64,000 nucleotides of DNA from Kocuria marina (GTDB lineage: Bacteria; Actinomycetota; Actinomycetes; Actinomycetales; Micrococcaceae). The translations under genes and the position numbers were made by a program. Below are positions 9,913 through 19,059 of the stretch, in pieces (positions within the stretch are counted from its first letter, which is position 1; each line of letters starts with the position of its first letter). Under the pieces are notes generated by a model, which did not search any database, was not told where the DNA came from, and saw only the letters and a program-made list of their open reading frames with translations. The stretch lies in the NCBI RefSeq assembly GCF_000786655.1, contig NZ_JROM01000055.1, positions 62,001 to 126,000 on the forward strand, written 5' to 3'.

Positions 9913-11114
9913 CGGTAGGTCACGTCCCCGGACTCGTCCAGGCCCACGGGGATGGACTCCCCCACGGGTCGCTGGGCGATCGTGGGACGGGGTGCGTCCT
10001 GACCGCGCAGAATCTTGACGCAACAGTCGGGGGCGCACGTGTCGAACCACGTGCCCTGGGCGCAGGCGGATACCCGCGGGGGCGCGGTGGGCGTGCCCAG
10101 CCGCTGCTCCACGAGGTCCGCGAGCGCGGCCACGAACTCGGGATCGGTGCCGGCGGTGGGGATGCGCTCGAACTCCAGGCCGGCCTCGGCCGCGGCGTCA
10201 CGGGCCTCGGTGTCGAGGTCCCAGAGCACCTCCATGTGGTCCGAGACGAAGCCCAGGGGCACCACGGCCACGCCGGTGACGCCCTTACCAGGCAGCTCCT
10301 GGATGACGTCGCAGATGTCCGGTTCGAGCCACGGGACCTGCGGGGGCCCGGAGCGGGACTGGTACACGAGCTCCCACTCCACCCCGTTCATGGGCTCGCC
10401 CACCTGCTCCACGATCCAGCGCGCGGCCGCGAGGTGCTGCGCCACGTAGGCGGAGTCCCCCTCGAAGTCCATGCGCTCGGGACCCGCGGCATGCGCGTCC
10501 GTCATGGGCACCGAGTGGGTCGTGAACAGCACGCGGAGCGCACCGTCCGTGCGCTGCCGCAGAGCCTCCAGTGACTCACGCAGCTTGGTGGCGTAGGGGC
10601 GCAGGAAACCCTCGGAGTCGTAGTACTGCCGGATCTTCTCCACGTGCAGCTCGTCCTGCAGCCCCGTCTCCTCCAGGCCCACGCCGTAGTCCTCCCGGTA
10701 CTGGCGGCAGCTGGAGTACCCGGAGTACGCGCTCGTGGCGAGCACCAGCAGGTCCCGGTACCCTCGCTCGTGGCTCTCGCGCAGAACGTCCGCCACGTAC
10801 GGGTCCCAGTTGCGGTTGGCGAGCAGCACGGGCAGCTCCACACCACGACGCCGCAGCTCGGCCTCGAGCGCATCGCGCAGCGCCCGGTTCTGGGCGTTGA
10901 TGGGGCTCACGCCGCCGTTCGCACGGTAGTGGGTGGCCACCTCCTCGAGCCGCTCGTCCGGGATGCCGCGGCCGCGCGTGACGTTGCGCAGGAACGGGAT
11001 CACGTCCTCCTGACCCTCCGGCCCGCCGAAGGAGGAGAGGATCAGGGCGTCGAAGCTGTGCGGCGCGTTGGCGCGCTCGGCACTCAGGGCATTGGTCTCT
11101 CGGGTGTCAGTCAT
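9909..11114 (-). CDS. cpfC: Coproporphyrin III ferrochelatase
   Basis: CpfC inserts ferrous iron into coproporphyrin III in the coproporphyrin-dependent heme pathway of Gram-positive bacteria. The start MTDTRETNALS at 11114 lies 1 nt after the chdC stop and gives 401 residues. Family segments include LILSSFGGPEGQEDVIPFL, the VLFTTHSVP region with the iron-site His, and GFVSDHMEVLWDLD. The C-terminal half has a Cys cluster (DTCAPDCC plus an upstream Cys), the pattern that binds a [2Fe-2S] cluster in actinobacterial ferrochelatases. An upstream in-frame start at 11183 would overlap chdC and is not preferred. Confidence 0.93.
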   Translation of the reverse strand: MTDTRETNALSAERANAPHSFDALILSSFGGPEGQEDVIPFLRNVTRGRGIPDERLEEVATHYRANGGVSPINAQNRALRDALEAELRRRGVELPVLLANRNWDPYVADVLRESHERGYRDLLVLATSAYSGYSSCRQYREDYGVGLEETGLQDELHVEKIRQYYDSEGFLRPYATKLRESLEALRQRTDGALRVLFTTHSVPMTDAHAAGPERMDFEGDSAYVAQHLAAARWIVEQVGEPMNGVEWELVYQSRSGPPQVPWLEPDICDVIQELPGKGVTGVAVVPLGFVSDHMEVLWDLDTEARDAAAEAGLEFERIPTAGTDPEFVAALADLVEQRLGTPTAPPRVSACAQGTWFDTCAPDCCVKILRGQDAPRPTIAQRPVGESIPVGLDESGDVTYR

Positions 11115-11115
11115 C

Positions 11116-11832
11116 TCAGTCAAGCACCTCGGCAATCTCGTGGGTGGTGATCCGGCGCCCCGTGTAGAACGGGGTCTCCTCACGCACGTGCAGGCGTGCC
11201 TCGGTGTTGCGGAAGTGGCGCATGATGTCCACCAGGTCCACGAGCTCCGGGGCCTCCAGGGCCAGCAGCCACTCGAAGTCGTTGAGCCCGAAGCACGCGA
11301 TGGTGTTGGCGAGCACCTGCGGGTACTCGCGGGCCTTCATGCCGTGGTTCTTGAGCATCTCCCCGCGGCGCTGCGGGTTCATGTAGTACCACTCGTAGGA
11401 GCGCACGAACGGGTAGACGCACACCCACGCGCCAGCCTCCGCACCGCGCGCGAACGCGGGCGAATGGTTGGACGTGAACTCCGCCTCGCGGTGCACGCCC
11501 ATGGCGTTCCAGGACTGCCGGGTGCCCGCGAGCAGCGGCTGACGGCGCAGTTGCCGGATCGCGGCCTGCAGGGCGTCCGGTTCCTTGCCCGTGAGCCACA
11601 GCATCAGATCGGCGCTCTCGCGCATCCCGGAGACGTCGTACACACCGCGCACGGTCACGCCCCGACCCTCGAGGTCCTTCACGAGCTCGTCGAACGCGCT
11701 GCGGTTGGCCTGCGAGTCCGCGTCCCGCGGGCGCTCACCCGTCCGCTCGAACACCGTGTAACCGGCCCAGTACAGCGTGTCCCCGCCGCCCTGTGCCGCG
11801 TCCTGGCGTGCCTCGGTTGCGTGCTCACTCAT
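11116..11832 (-). CDS. chdC: Coproheme decarboxylase (HemQ type)
   Basis: ChdC carries out the last step of the coproporphyrin-dependent route, turning coproheme into protoheme with peroxide as oxidant. The start MSEHATEARQD at 11832 gives 238 residues. GGGAG lies about 8 nt upstream, which makes the longer in-frame start at 11868 less likely. The catalytic Tyr region YPFVRSYEWYYM is intact, and the FDELVKDLEGRGVTVRGVYDVSGMR segment fits the chlorite dismutase-like fold. It lies 118 nt downstream of cgoX and 1 nt before cpfC. Confidence 0.93.
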   Translation of the reverse strand: MSEHATEARQDAAQGGGDTLYWAGYTVFERTGERPRDADSQANRSAFDELVKDLEGRGVTVRGVYDVSGMRESADLMLWLTGKEPDALQAAIRQLRRQPLLAGTRQSWNAMGVHREAEFTSNHSPAFARGAEAGAWVCVYPFVRSYEWYYMNPQRRGEMLKNHGMKAREYPQVLANTIACFGLNDFEWLLALEAPELVDLVDIMRHFRNTEARLHVREETPFYTGRRITTHEIAEVLD

Positions 11833-11950
11833 CGTGTGTGCTCCCTTTCGACTTCTCGTTCTGTTCACGTCCGGTGGTTCTCGTCCCGCGCAGAACTGCC
11901 CGGGCTGCGCGGACGACGTCGCACGGCTCGGTCCCGCGCGCGGCGGTCCC

Positions 11951-13438
11951 TCAGTTCGGGGTCACGTCGAACCCGTGGTGCTTGAGCAGGGTCCTGACCT
12001 GGTGGCGGGTGTCCGCGACGACCGCCGCGAGTCCCGTACCGGACAGCCACGCCCCCACGGCCGCGGCGTCCGGGACGTCCTTGAGCGCCCGGCGGAACCC
12101 CGTGACGCGGGCGCTGTGACCCGCGTCCGTGCGCGGCAGGGCGGTGTGCCACCGCACGACGTCCGCGCCCACGAGCTGTTCCGGCTCGATCGGTACGCCC
12201 AGCAGTGTGCTCGCGTCCCCGAGGGCGAGCGAGATGAGGTGCTTGTCCTCGAGCGTGACCTCCGGGGAGGGGCCCGATCCACGCGGGGTGGCCCGGCCGT
12301 AGGATAACCGCACCACGTGGCGGTGCTCCCCGGCCTCGCGGGCCACCCACTTCCACTTGGCCGTGGCGTGGGTCAGGGCCTTGGCGCGCACCTCGCGCAC
12401 GTCGTCGCTCACGAGCAGACCGGTCCCGCGGGGTGCACTGTCCAGGGCGGGGCAGTCCAGCACGAGGGTGGCCAGCGCGATCCGGGGCCCCGAGCGCGGC
12501 GTGAAGTTCTGGACGTCGCTGACCTGCGTGCCGAGCAAGCGCACCGTGGTGGGTCCGTCCGTGGCCATCACGAGCAGTTCTCCGCGGGCCACGGCCGTCT
12601 TGTCCCCGTTCACGGGTTGGCGCTGGATCACCATCCACCCGGGCCTGCGGGGGTCACGGTCCAGGGCGATGACGTCGTAGCGGGTCACGAGCTTGACGCC
12701 CAACCGCTCCGCGTCCCGCACGAGCCGTTCGCTGAGCAGGTTCATCCCGCCGTCGAGACCGGCCACGTTCGCACCCGCGGGGCTCGCCGTGCGCAGTGCA
12801 CCCGCGGCCGCGCCCAGGCTGCCGAGTTCGCGCAAGCGGGCGCGCAGACCGGGGGCCACGGCGTCGACGTCGAGTTCGTCCGGGTGGGTCGAGTAGACCC
12901 CGGAGACGAACGGGGTGACCAACCGGTCCAGCACGCGCTGACCCATGCGGGCGCGTACGAGGCCGCCGATGGAACGCTCCCCCGCGCCCACGCGGGCCGG
13001 CAGCGCCCTGTCCATGCGCGCACGGGCCACGCCGGCCCGGCCGAGGGGTTTGCGCAGCTCCGGTGCGGTGGGGTCCGCGGGGATCCCGAGCACCCCGGAC
13101 TTGGGGGCGGGCACCGCACCCTCGGGCAGTTGCAACCAAGAGCCCGCGGGGTTGGGAGTGACCACGCGATCGGAGAGCCCGAGTTCCTCGAGCAGATCGG
13201 GCACGGCCTCCGAGCGCGTGGCGAAGGATTCCGCACCGGAGTCCAGGACGAGCCCCGCCACCTCGTGGGCACCCACGGCGCCGCCGAAGTGGTCCGAGGC
13301 CTCGACCAGCGTCACGCGCAGACCGGCGCGCGCGAGGTCACGGGCGGCCGTCAACCCGGCGACGCCGCCGCCCACCACGAGGGCCGTGCGAGGACGCCGT
13401 GGCGCGGTGCGCCGCTGGGCACCGGGGGAAGTTGTCAC
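11951..13438 (-). CDS. cgoX: Coproporphyrinogen III oxidase (HemY type)
   Basis: CgoX oxidises coproporphyrinogen III to coproporphyrin III using FAD and oxygen. The chosen start is the GTG at 13438, which overlaps the hemE stop (GTGA) and gives 495 residues. The open frame continues upstream inside hemE and is a shadow there. An FAD-binding motif (ALVVGGGVAGLTAARDLARAG) lies near the N-terminus, GMNLLSERLV is in the middle, and the LAAVVADTRHQVRTLL segment is at the C-terminus. Presence of chdC and cpfC argues for the coproporphyrin rather than the protoporphyrin branch. Confidence 0.92.
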   Translation of the reverse strand: MTTSPGAQRRTAPRRPRTALVVGGGVAGLTAARDLARAGLRVTLVEASDHFGGAVGAHEVAGLVLDSGAESFATRSEAVPDLLEELGLSDRVVTPNPAGSWLQLPEGAVPAPKSGVLGIPADPTAPELRKPLGRAGVARARMDRALPARVGAGERSIGGLVRARMGQRVLDRLVTPFVSGVYSTHPDELDVDAVAPGLRARLRELGSLGAAAGALRTASPAGANVAGLDGGMNLLSERLVRDAERLGVKLVTRYDVIALDRDPRRPGWMVIQRQPVNGDKTAVARGELLVMATDGPTTVRLLGTQVSDVQNFTPRSGPRIALATLVLDCPALDSAPRGTGLLVSDDVREVRAKALTHATAKWKWVAREAGEHRHVVRLSYGRATPRGSGPSPEVTLEDKHLISLALGDASTLLGVPIEPEQLVGADVVRWHTALPRTDAGHSARVTGFRRALKDVPDAAAVGAWLSGTGLAAVVADTRHQVRTLLKHHGFDVTPN

Positions 13439-14604
13439 CGAGTCTCCTTGTGGATGAAGGTCACCAGTTCGCTCAGCACGTCCGGGTCCGTCTCCGGCGG
13501 CACACCGTGGCCCAGGTTGACCACGTGACCGGGGGCGCTGCGGCCGCGGCGCAGGACGTCGAGGGCGTGCTCGTGCAGCACCTCCCGCGGGGCGGCGAGC
13601 AGCGCGGGATCGATGTTGCCCTGCACCACGGTACGCCCACCCAGACGCTGCGATGCGACGTCCAGCGGGACGCGGTAGTCCACACCCACGGCGTCCGCTC
13701 CCGCGTCCCGCATGGCGGCCAGCAGCTCGCCCGTGCCCGTGCCGAAGTGGATCCGCGGGACACCCAGGTCCGCCACGGCGGCGAGCGCGTCCGCGGAGTG
13801 GCGCTGGACGTGCGCCTCGTAGTCCGCGAGCGAGAGCGAGCCCGCCCACGAATCGAACAACTGCACGGCCGAGGCCCCGGCTTCCACCTGGGCGCGCAGG
13901 AACGCCCCGGAGGTGCGCGCGGCCCATTCGGCCAGGGCGGTCCAGGACGCCGGATCCGCGTGCATCATGGTGCGCGGGCGCAAGTGGTCGCGCGAGGGCC
14001 CGCCCTCCACGGCGTAGGCGGCGATCGTGAACGGCGCGCCCGCGAAACCGATCAGCGGGGTGTCACCGAGCTCGGCGACCGTGCGGGCCACGGCCTCGCG
14101 GATCGGGTCCAGCGCCGAGTCCGGCAGCTCGGGCAGCGCGGCGACGTCCGCGGCGGTGCGCACCGGGTGCTCGAGCACCGGGCCACGCCCGGCCACGATG
14201 TCCACGGCCACCGAGGCGAGCTTCATGGGCACCACGATGTCGGAGAAGAAGATGGCCGCGTCCACGCCGTGGCGGCGCACCGGCTGCAGGGTGATCTCCG
14301 CGGCGAGGTCCGGGGTCAGGCACGCCTCGAGCATCCCCGTGCCCTCCCGGGCGGCGCGGTACTCGGGCAGCGAGCGACCCGCCTGACGCATGAACCACAC
14401 GGGTGTGTGCGCGGCGGGCAGTCCCCGCAGTGTCCTGATCAGCGGGGAGTCGGCCACCCCCGCCGAGCGCAGCGGGTGCTCGGTGGGAAGCGCTGCGATG
14501 CGCTGCTCCCATGCGTGATCGCCGCCGGGCTCCGTGGCCGCGGCGGGATCGTGGGGGGACTCGGCGCGGCGGGATTCTACGGTGCGATCATTCTGGGAAG
14601 CCAT
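13435..14604 (-). CDS. hemE: Uroporphyrinogen decarboxylase
   Basis: HemE removes four carboxyl groups from uroporphyrinogen III to give coproporphyrinogen III. The family signature PVWFMRQAGRSLPEY is present, followed by the ITLQPVRRHGVDAAIFFSDI segment and the FDSWAGSLS region. The ATG at 14604 (MASQNDRTVES) gives 389 residues. A longer frame exists to 14763 but would run through the hemA promoter and start, so it is not used. It is the first gene of the minus-strand heme run and is divergent from hemA across a 134-bp gap. Confidence 0.93.
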   Translation of the reverse strand: MASQNDRTVESRRAESPHDPAAATEPGGDHAWEQRIAALPTEHPLRSAGVADSPLIRTLRGLPAAHTPVWFMRQAGRSLPEYRAAREGTGMLEACLTPDLAAEITLQPVRRHGVDAAIFFSDIVVPMKLASVAVDIVAGRGPVLEHPVRTAADVAALPELPDSALDPIREAVARTVAELGDTPLIGFAGAPFTIAAYAVEGGPSRDHLRPRTMMHADPASWTALAEWAARTSGAFLRAQVEAGASAVQLFDSWAGSLSLADYEAHVQRHSADALAAVADLGVPRIHFGTGTGELLAAMRDAGADAVGVDYRVPLDVASQRLGGRTVVQGNIDPALLAAPREVLHEHALDVLRRGRSAPGHVVNLGHGVPPETDPDVLSELVTFIHKETR

Positions 14605-14723
14605 AATGGCCCCATTGTGCCAAAGGAGTCCGCGGGTTTTGGTGACGTAGTGTCCGCCGGGAACGCAATCTCTGCGCCGGGCGCGCCCAGTGGTTATGCT
14701 GAGCGAGCCAGGATGAATTCGTC

Positions 14724-14729
14724 TAGGAT
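14724..14729 (+). promoter_or_regulatory. Candidate -10 element (TAGGAT) of hemA
   Basis: TAGGAT lies 9 nt before the GTG start of hemA. The 5' leader would be absent or only 2-3 nt long. No iron box or riboswitch was recognised in the hemE-hemA gap. Confidence 0.4.
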
Positions 14730-14738
14730 GGCCGGATT

Positions 14739-16055
14739 GTGGTTCTTTTCTGTCTTGTCGCATCGCACCGTTCCGTCGACCTCAACACCGTCGCACGGTT
14801 GAGCACGGGGGCTCTCGGGGTGGCCGAGGAGGCCGTGTCCCAGGGTGCGCTCTCGGGGGCCATCACGCTGTCCACGTGCAACCGGCTCGAGCTCTACGGT
14901 GAGCTCCCCGAGGACGAGACCCACGACGTCGCCCTGGCCCAGCAGCAGCTCGCCGAACGCGTGGCCGAGCGCGCGGGGCTGGACGAACGCTTCGTCCTGG
15001 AGACCATGGACACCTACCACGGCACCGAGGTCCCGCAACACCTGTTCACCGTGGTCTCCGGTCTGGAGTCCGCCGTGGTGGGCGAGCGCGAGATCACCGG
15101 ACAGGTCCGCCGCGCCCTGAACCAGGCCCGCCAGTCCGGCACCGCCTCGGGACACCTCGTGCAGTTGTTCGAGGCAGCCGCCCGCACCGCGCGCGAGGTC
15201 GGTGCCCGCACCGGCCTCGGTGAGCGGGGCCGCTCCATCGTGTCCGTGGCCCTGGACCTCGCCGACGACATCACCCGCGGCAGCTGGCCCGACCGGCACG
15301 CCCTGATCTTCGGCACCGGCGCGTACGCCGGCGCCACCATGGCCGCTCTGCGCGACCGCGGCTGCGCGGACATCGAGGTCTACTCCGGTTCCGGACGCGC
15401 CCAGCAGTTCACGGACCAGCGCGGCGGCTCCCCCGTCACGGAGGTCGAGCTGCCGGCGGCACTGCGCCGCGCGGACGTCGTGATCGGCTGTTCGGGCGGC
15501 TCCGCCCCCATGCCGGCGTCCGCGTTCCCGAGCGGACCGCGCACCGTGATCGACCTCGCGCTCGCGCGGGACTTCGACCCCGCCGTCGCGGACCTGCCGG
15601 ACGTGGAGCTGATCACCCTTGAATCGGTGCGCGTGGCCGCACCCGAGGAGACCCGCGAGTCCGTGAGCGCGGCGCGCGAGATCGTGGACGAGGCCGCCCA
15701 GGGCTTCGCGGCGGCGCAGAACGCCCGCACCATGGACCAGGCCATCGTGGCGCTGCGCAAGCACACCATGGCCGTGCTGGACGCCGAACTTGAAAAGGTC
15801 CGCGCCCACCACGGCTGCACCGGCGCGGAGGAACAGATCGAGATGGCCATGCGCCGCATGGTCCGCTCACTGCTGCACATCCCCACCGTCCGTGCCCGTC
15901 AGCTCGCCGCCGAGGGCCGCGCGGACGAATACATCTCCGGATTGGAAGCGCTGTTCGGTCTGGAGGTCGCGCCACCGCAGACCCTCCCCGCCGATCAGGA
16001 TCCCCCCGCTGAACGATCCCCCTCAGACACCCCGCGTCCCCGCGCGGCCGGTTGA
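14739..16055 (+). CDS. hemA: Glutamyl-tRNA reductase
   Basis: HemA reduces glutamyl-tRNA(Glu) to glutamate-1-semialdehyde with NADPH, the first committed step of heme synthesis. The 438-residue protein begins VVLFCLVASHRSVDLNTVARLS from a GTG. The catalytic Cys sits in LSTCNRLELYGE, and ESAVVGEREITGQVR is the substrate-site segment. A Rossmann region follows (IFGTGAYAGATMAALRDRG), then the dimerisation helix. A Pro-rich tail of about 25 residues ends the protein. It is transcribed away from the other heme genes, so the first step may be controlled separately. Confidence 0.95.
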   Translation: MVLFCLVASHRSVDLNTVARLSTGALGVAEEAVSQGALSGAITLSTCNRLELYGELPEDETHDVALAQQQLAERVAERAGLDERFVLETMDTYHGTEVPQHLFTVVSGLESAVVGEREITGQVRRALNQARQSGTASGHLVQLFEAAARTAREVGARTGLGERGRSIVSVALDLADDITRGSWPDRHALIFGTGAYAGATMAALRDRGCADIEVYSGSGRAQQFTDQRGGSPVTEVELPAALRRADVVIGCSGGSAPMPASAFPSGPRTVIDLALARDFDPAVADLPDVELITLESVRVAAPEETRESVSAAREIVDEAAQGFAAAQNARTMDQAIVALRKHTMAVLDAELEKVRAHHGCTGAEEQIEMAMRRMVRSLLHIPTVRARQLAAEGRADEYISGLEALFGLEVAPPQTLPADQDPPAERSPSDTPRPRAAG

Positions 16056-16094
16056 TGCCACGGCGGGCGAGGGCCCGTCACAGAGGAGGACCCC

Positions 16095-16775
16095 ATGAAC
16101 GCTCCCGATCCACGCGACGCGCCCGCGCCCACCGGCCATACGCGGGCCCCTCGGATGACCAGGGACCAGCGGCGGGAGCAGCTGTTGAGCACGGCACTGC
16201 GGGTGTTCTCCGAGGGCGGCTACCACTCGACCTCCATGGACGAGATCGCCGCCGCGGCGGGGGTCTCCAAACCGGTGCTCTACCAGCACTTCCCGGGCAA
16301 GCGGGACCTGTTCCTGGCGCTCGTGCAGTTCACGCTCTCGGAACTGTCCGAGAAGCTCGAGCGGTCCCTGGCCAACGCCGAGACCAACAAGGCGCGCGTG
16401 CAGAACGTGATCGACACCCACTTCGAGTTCGTCAACAGTCAGCCGGAGGCCCACCGGCTCGTGTTCAGCGCGGACCTCATGTCCTTCCCCGAGGTCGCGG
16501 CGCAACTGGACGAGTTCTACCAGGGGATCGCCGTGGCCGTGGCCGCGGTGCTCGGACCCAGGGCGGGCATGCCCCCGGCCCAGGCCACCATGCTGTCCCG
16601 GGGCCTCGTGCACCTGGTCCAGACCTCCGCGGTGTTCTGGACCCGCCACCCGGAAGCGGGCACGCGCGAGGAGGTCCAGGACCGGATCTTCCGTTTAGCC
16701 TGGGGCGGAATCAGGACGCTCGACGAGGAGCGCCGCGAACCTGCTCCTAAACTGATCGGCAACGACCGAGGCTGA
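16095..16775 (+). CDS. TetR/AcrR family transcriptional regulator
   Basis: The 226-residue protein has a classic TetR N-terminal helix-turn-helix: QRREQLLSTALRVFSEGGYHSTSMDEIAAAAGVSKPVLYQHF, given here in family order at about residues 27-68. The remaining two thirds is a helical ligand-binding domain with no recognisable ligand clue. An AGAGGAGG-like site precedes the ATG. It lies 39 nt after hemA and 90 nt before the DUF3107 gene. From memory, mycobacteria also have a TetR gene just before a DUF3107 gene and a DEAD-box helicase, so the trio appears to be an old unit. Target genes are unknown. Confidence 0.85.
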   Translation: MNAPDPRDAPAPTGHTRAPRMTRDQRREQLLSTALRVFSEGGYHSTSMDEIAAAAGVSKPVLYQHFPGKRDLFLALVQFTLSELSEKLERSLANAETNKARVQNVIDTHFEFVNSQPEAHRLVFSADLMSFPEVAAQLDEFYQGIAVAVAAVLGPRAGMPPAQATMLSRGLVHLVQTSAVFWTRHPEAGTREEVQDRIFRLAWGGIRTLDEERREPAPKLIGNDRG

Positions 16776-16865
16776 CGCGCCCGCCCCTCACCGGGGTGCG
16801 CGGCACCTGGAAGACATGGTCCGGCCCGTGATCACCGTGGGCCGGTGACGCCGCAGGAGGTACTC

Positions 16866-17099
16866 ATGGAAATCAAGATCGGGATTCAGAACGTGGCCCG
16901 CGAGCTCGTGGTCAACGCCGACCTCTCCGCGGACGAGGTGCAGACCAAGGTCACGGAGGCACTGAGCTCCGGCGCACCGCTTGTGCTGCAGGACACCAAG
17001 GGTTCCACCACCGTGGTCCCCTCCGCGAGCATCGGCTACGTGGAGACCGGCCAGGAGACCAAGCGCAAGGTGGGTTTCACCCCGCTGCCCCTCGGCTGA
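16866..17099 (+). CDS. DUF3107 family small protein
   Basis: The start is the second in-frame ATG, 5 nt after an AGGAGGT site at 16855-16861, giving 77 residues (MEIKIGIQNVARELVVNAD...). It has the length and start of the actinobacterial DUF3107 family. It is a small soluble alpha/beta protein with no Cys and no membrane segment. A perfect 15-bp hairpin follows its stop by 12 nt, so it ends the TetR-DUF3107 unit. Its function is not known. Confidence 0.82.
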   Translation: MEIKIGIQNVARELVVNADLSADEVQTKVTEALSSGAPLVLQDTKGSTTVVPSASIGYVETGQETKRKVGFTPLPLG

Positions 17100-17111
17100 G
17101 TCACCCTCGTC

Positions 17112-17147
17112 GTGAGGCCCCCGGACCCCCGTGTCCGGGGGCCTCAC
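17112..17147 (+). terminator. Intrinsic terminator after the DUF3107 gene
   Basis: A perfect 15-bp stem (17112-17126 with 17133-17147) has a 6-nt loop and is followed by CGTTTT. About 250 bp without a gene then lead to the helicase start. Confidence 0.85.
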
Positions 17148-17400
17148 CGTTTTGCGGGTACACTGGAGGTGTTTATCAGGATGACCGGTCGTCCCATGAG
17201 ACCGTCACGTTCACTTGTCACCCGCTTCGGTACCGCGCCCGGAAGGTCCCGCGCCTTCCGCTGAGCGCCCGGGCGGGGTGCGTTTCACGATCGGCTTCCT
17301 CTCACAGCGCGGCGGCCCCCGCTTCGCGCCGCTCCGTCCTCCGGGACGGCCCGGCCGACGATCCGGTGTGGTGCCCCGCGCCGACCCGTGAAGGACATTC

Positions 17401-19059
17401 GTGACTGACATCACCGCAACACCCGAGCAGGACATCATCGAGCCGGACGAGGCCGGGACCCAGGCGGTCGAGACCGCCGAACCCGTGACCGAGTCCTCGT
17501 TCGCGGACTTCGGCGTCCGCCAGGACATCGTGGACGCGCTCGCCGAGCACGGCATCACCTCCCCGTTCCCCATCCAGGCCATGACGCTGCCCATCGCGCT
17601 GTCCGGCCAGGACATCATCGGCCAGGCCAAGACCGGTACCGGCAAGACCCTCGGTTTCGGCATCCCCGCACTGCAGCGCGCCGTGGGCCGTGACGACGAC
17701 GGCTGGGCCCAGTTGAAGAAGCCCGGCGCCCCCCAGGCGCTGATCGTGGTCCCCACGCGAGAGCTCGCGGTCCAGGTGGGCAGCGACCTCGCGATCGCCG
17801 CCAAGACCCGCAACGCCCGCGTGGCCACGATCTACGGTGGCCGCCCCTACGAGTCCCAGATCGCCGAGCTCGAGAAGGGCGTGGAGGTCGTCGTGGGCAC
17901 CCCCGGGCGCCTGATCGACCTCAACCGGCAGCACTTCCTGGACCTGAGCCACGTGCGCATGGTCGTGCTGGACGAGGCGGACGAGATGCTGGACCTGGGC
18001 TTCCTCCCGGACGTGGAGAAGCTGCTGGCCACGGTTCCCCAGGTGCGCCAGACCATGCTGTTCTCCGCGACCATGCCCGGCCCCGTGGTCGCCATGGCCC
18101 GGCGGTACATGTCCCGGCCCATGCACATCCGTGCGGCCGCCCCGGACGAGGGCAGCACCAAGAAGGACATCCGTCAGGTCATCTACCGCGCCCACCATCT
18201 GGACAAGGACGAGGTCGTCGCGCGCATCCTGCAGGCCGAGGGCCGCGGACGCACGATCATCTTCACGCGCACCAAGCGCGCGGCCGCCAAGCTCGCGGAC
18301 GAGCTCATCCACCGCGGTTTCGCCGCCGCTCCCCTGCACGGTGACCTGGGCCAGGGCGCCCGCGAGCAGGCGCTGCGCGCGTTCCGCCACGGCAAGGTGG
18401 ACGTGCTCGTGGCCACGGACGTCGCCGCGCGAGGCATCGACGTCGAGGACGTCACCCACGTGATCAACTTCCAGTGCCCCGAGGACGAGAAGACCTACCT
18501 GCACCGCACCGGGCGCACCGGGCGCGCGGGCAACAAGGGCACGGCCATCACGTTCGTGGACTGGGACGACGTCCCCCGCTGGCGCCTGATCGACAAGGCG
18601 CTGGAGCTGGGCGTGCCCGAGCCCGTGGAGACCTACTCGTCCTCCGATCACCTCTACACGGATCTGAACATCCCGCGCGGCGTCAAGGGCAAGCTGCCCA
18701 AGTCGCAGCGCACGCTCGAGGGCCTCGACGCCGAGGAGCTCGAGGACCTCGGTGACGGCAAGCCGCACCACTCCGAGAAGCGTTCGGGCCGCGGCGGTCG
18801 CGGTGGTTCCGGTGGCCGCAACGGCTCCGGCGCACGACGCCGCTCGGGCGGTTCCGACTCCCGCGACGGCTCCGCGGGGCGCTCCGACTCGCAGAACCAG
18901 CGGCCCCGTTCCGAGAAGGGTGAGCGCTCCCGGGAGACGTCCGTGGAGAACACGGGTGAGGGCACCAAGCGGCGCCGGCAGCGTCGTCGTTCCTCGGGCC
19001 AGAACAAAGCCGCCCAGGGCGGCCAGCAGGCGCAGCAGTCCTCCGCAGCGGGAGAGTAG
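17401..19059 (+). CDS. DEAD-box ATP-dependent RNA helicase
   Basis: The 552-residue protein starts at a GTG. The motifs are in order: Q motif (ITSPFPIQ, about 52-59), motif I (AKTGTGKT, about 76-83), PTREL, DEAD near residue 191, SAT, and the arginine-finger motif HRTGRTGRAG near 367. From about residue 460 the tail is rich in Arg, Gly and Ser (RGGRGGSGGRNGSG type) and ends in a Gln/Ala stretch, as in RNA-binding cold-shock and ribosome-assembly helicases. It most resembles the RhlE/CsdA group. Its stop is immediately followed by the methyltransferase ATG. Confidence 0.92.
   Translation: MTDITATPEQDIIEPDEAGTQAVETAEPVTESSFADFGVRQDIVDALAEHGITSPFPIQAMTLPIALSGQDIIGQAKTGTGKTLGFGIPALQRAVGRDDDGWAQLKKPGAPQALIVVPTRELAVQVGSDLAIAAKTRNARVATIYGGRPYESQIAELEKGVEVVVGTPGRLIDLNRQHFLDLSHVRMVVLDEADEMLDLGFLPDVEKLLATVPQVRQTMLFSATMPGPVVAMARRYMSRPMHIRAAAPDEGSTKKDIRQVIYRAHHLDKDEVVARILQAEGRGRTIIFTRTKRAAAKLADELIHRGFAAAPLHGDLGQGAREQALRAFRHGKVDVLVATDVAARGIDVEDVTHVINFQCPEDEKTYLHRTGRTGRAGNKGTAITFVDWDDVPRWRLIDKALELGVPEPVETYSSSDHLYTDLNIPRGVKGKLPKSQRTLEGLDAEELEDLGDGKPHHSEKRSGRGGRGGSGGRNGSGARRRSGGSDSRDGSAGRSDSQNQRPRSEKGERSRETSVENTGEGTKRRRQRRRSSGQNKAAQGGQQAQQSSAAGE

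Noticed and set aside
13439-13927. Extended N-terminus of cgoX into hemE
   Set aside because: The extension is out of register with any FAD enzyme and overlaps hemE; the GTG at the 4-bp overlap is a better start.
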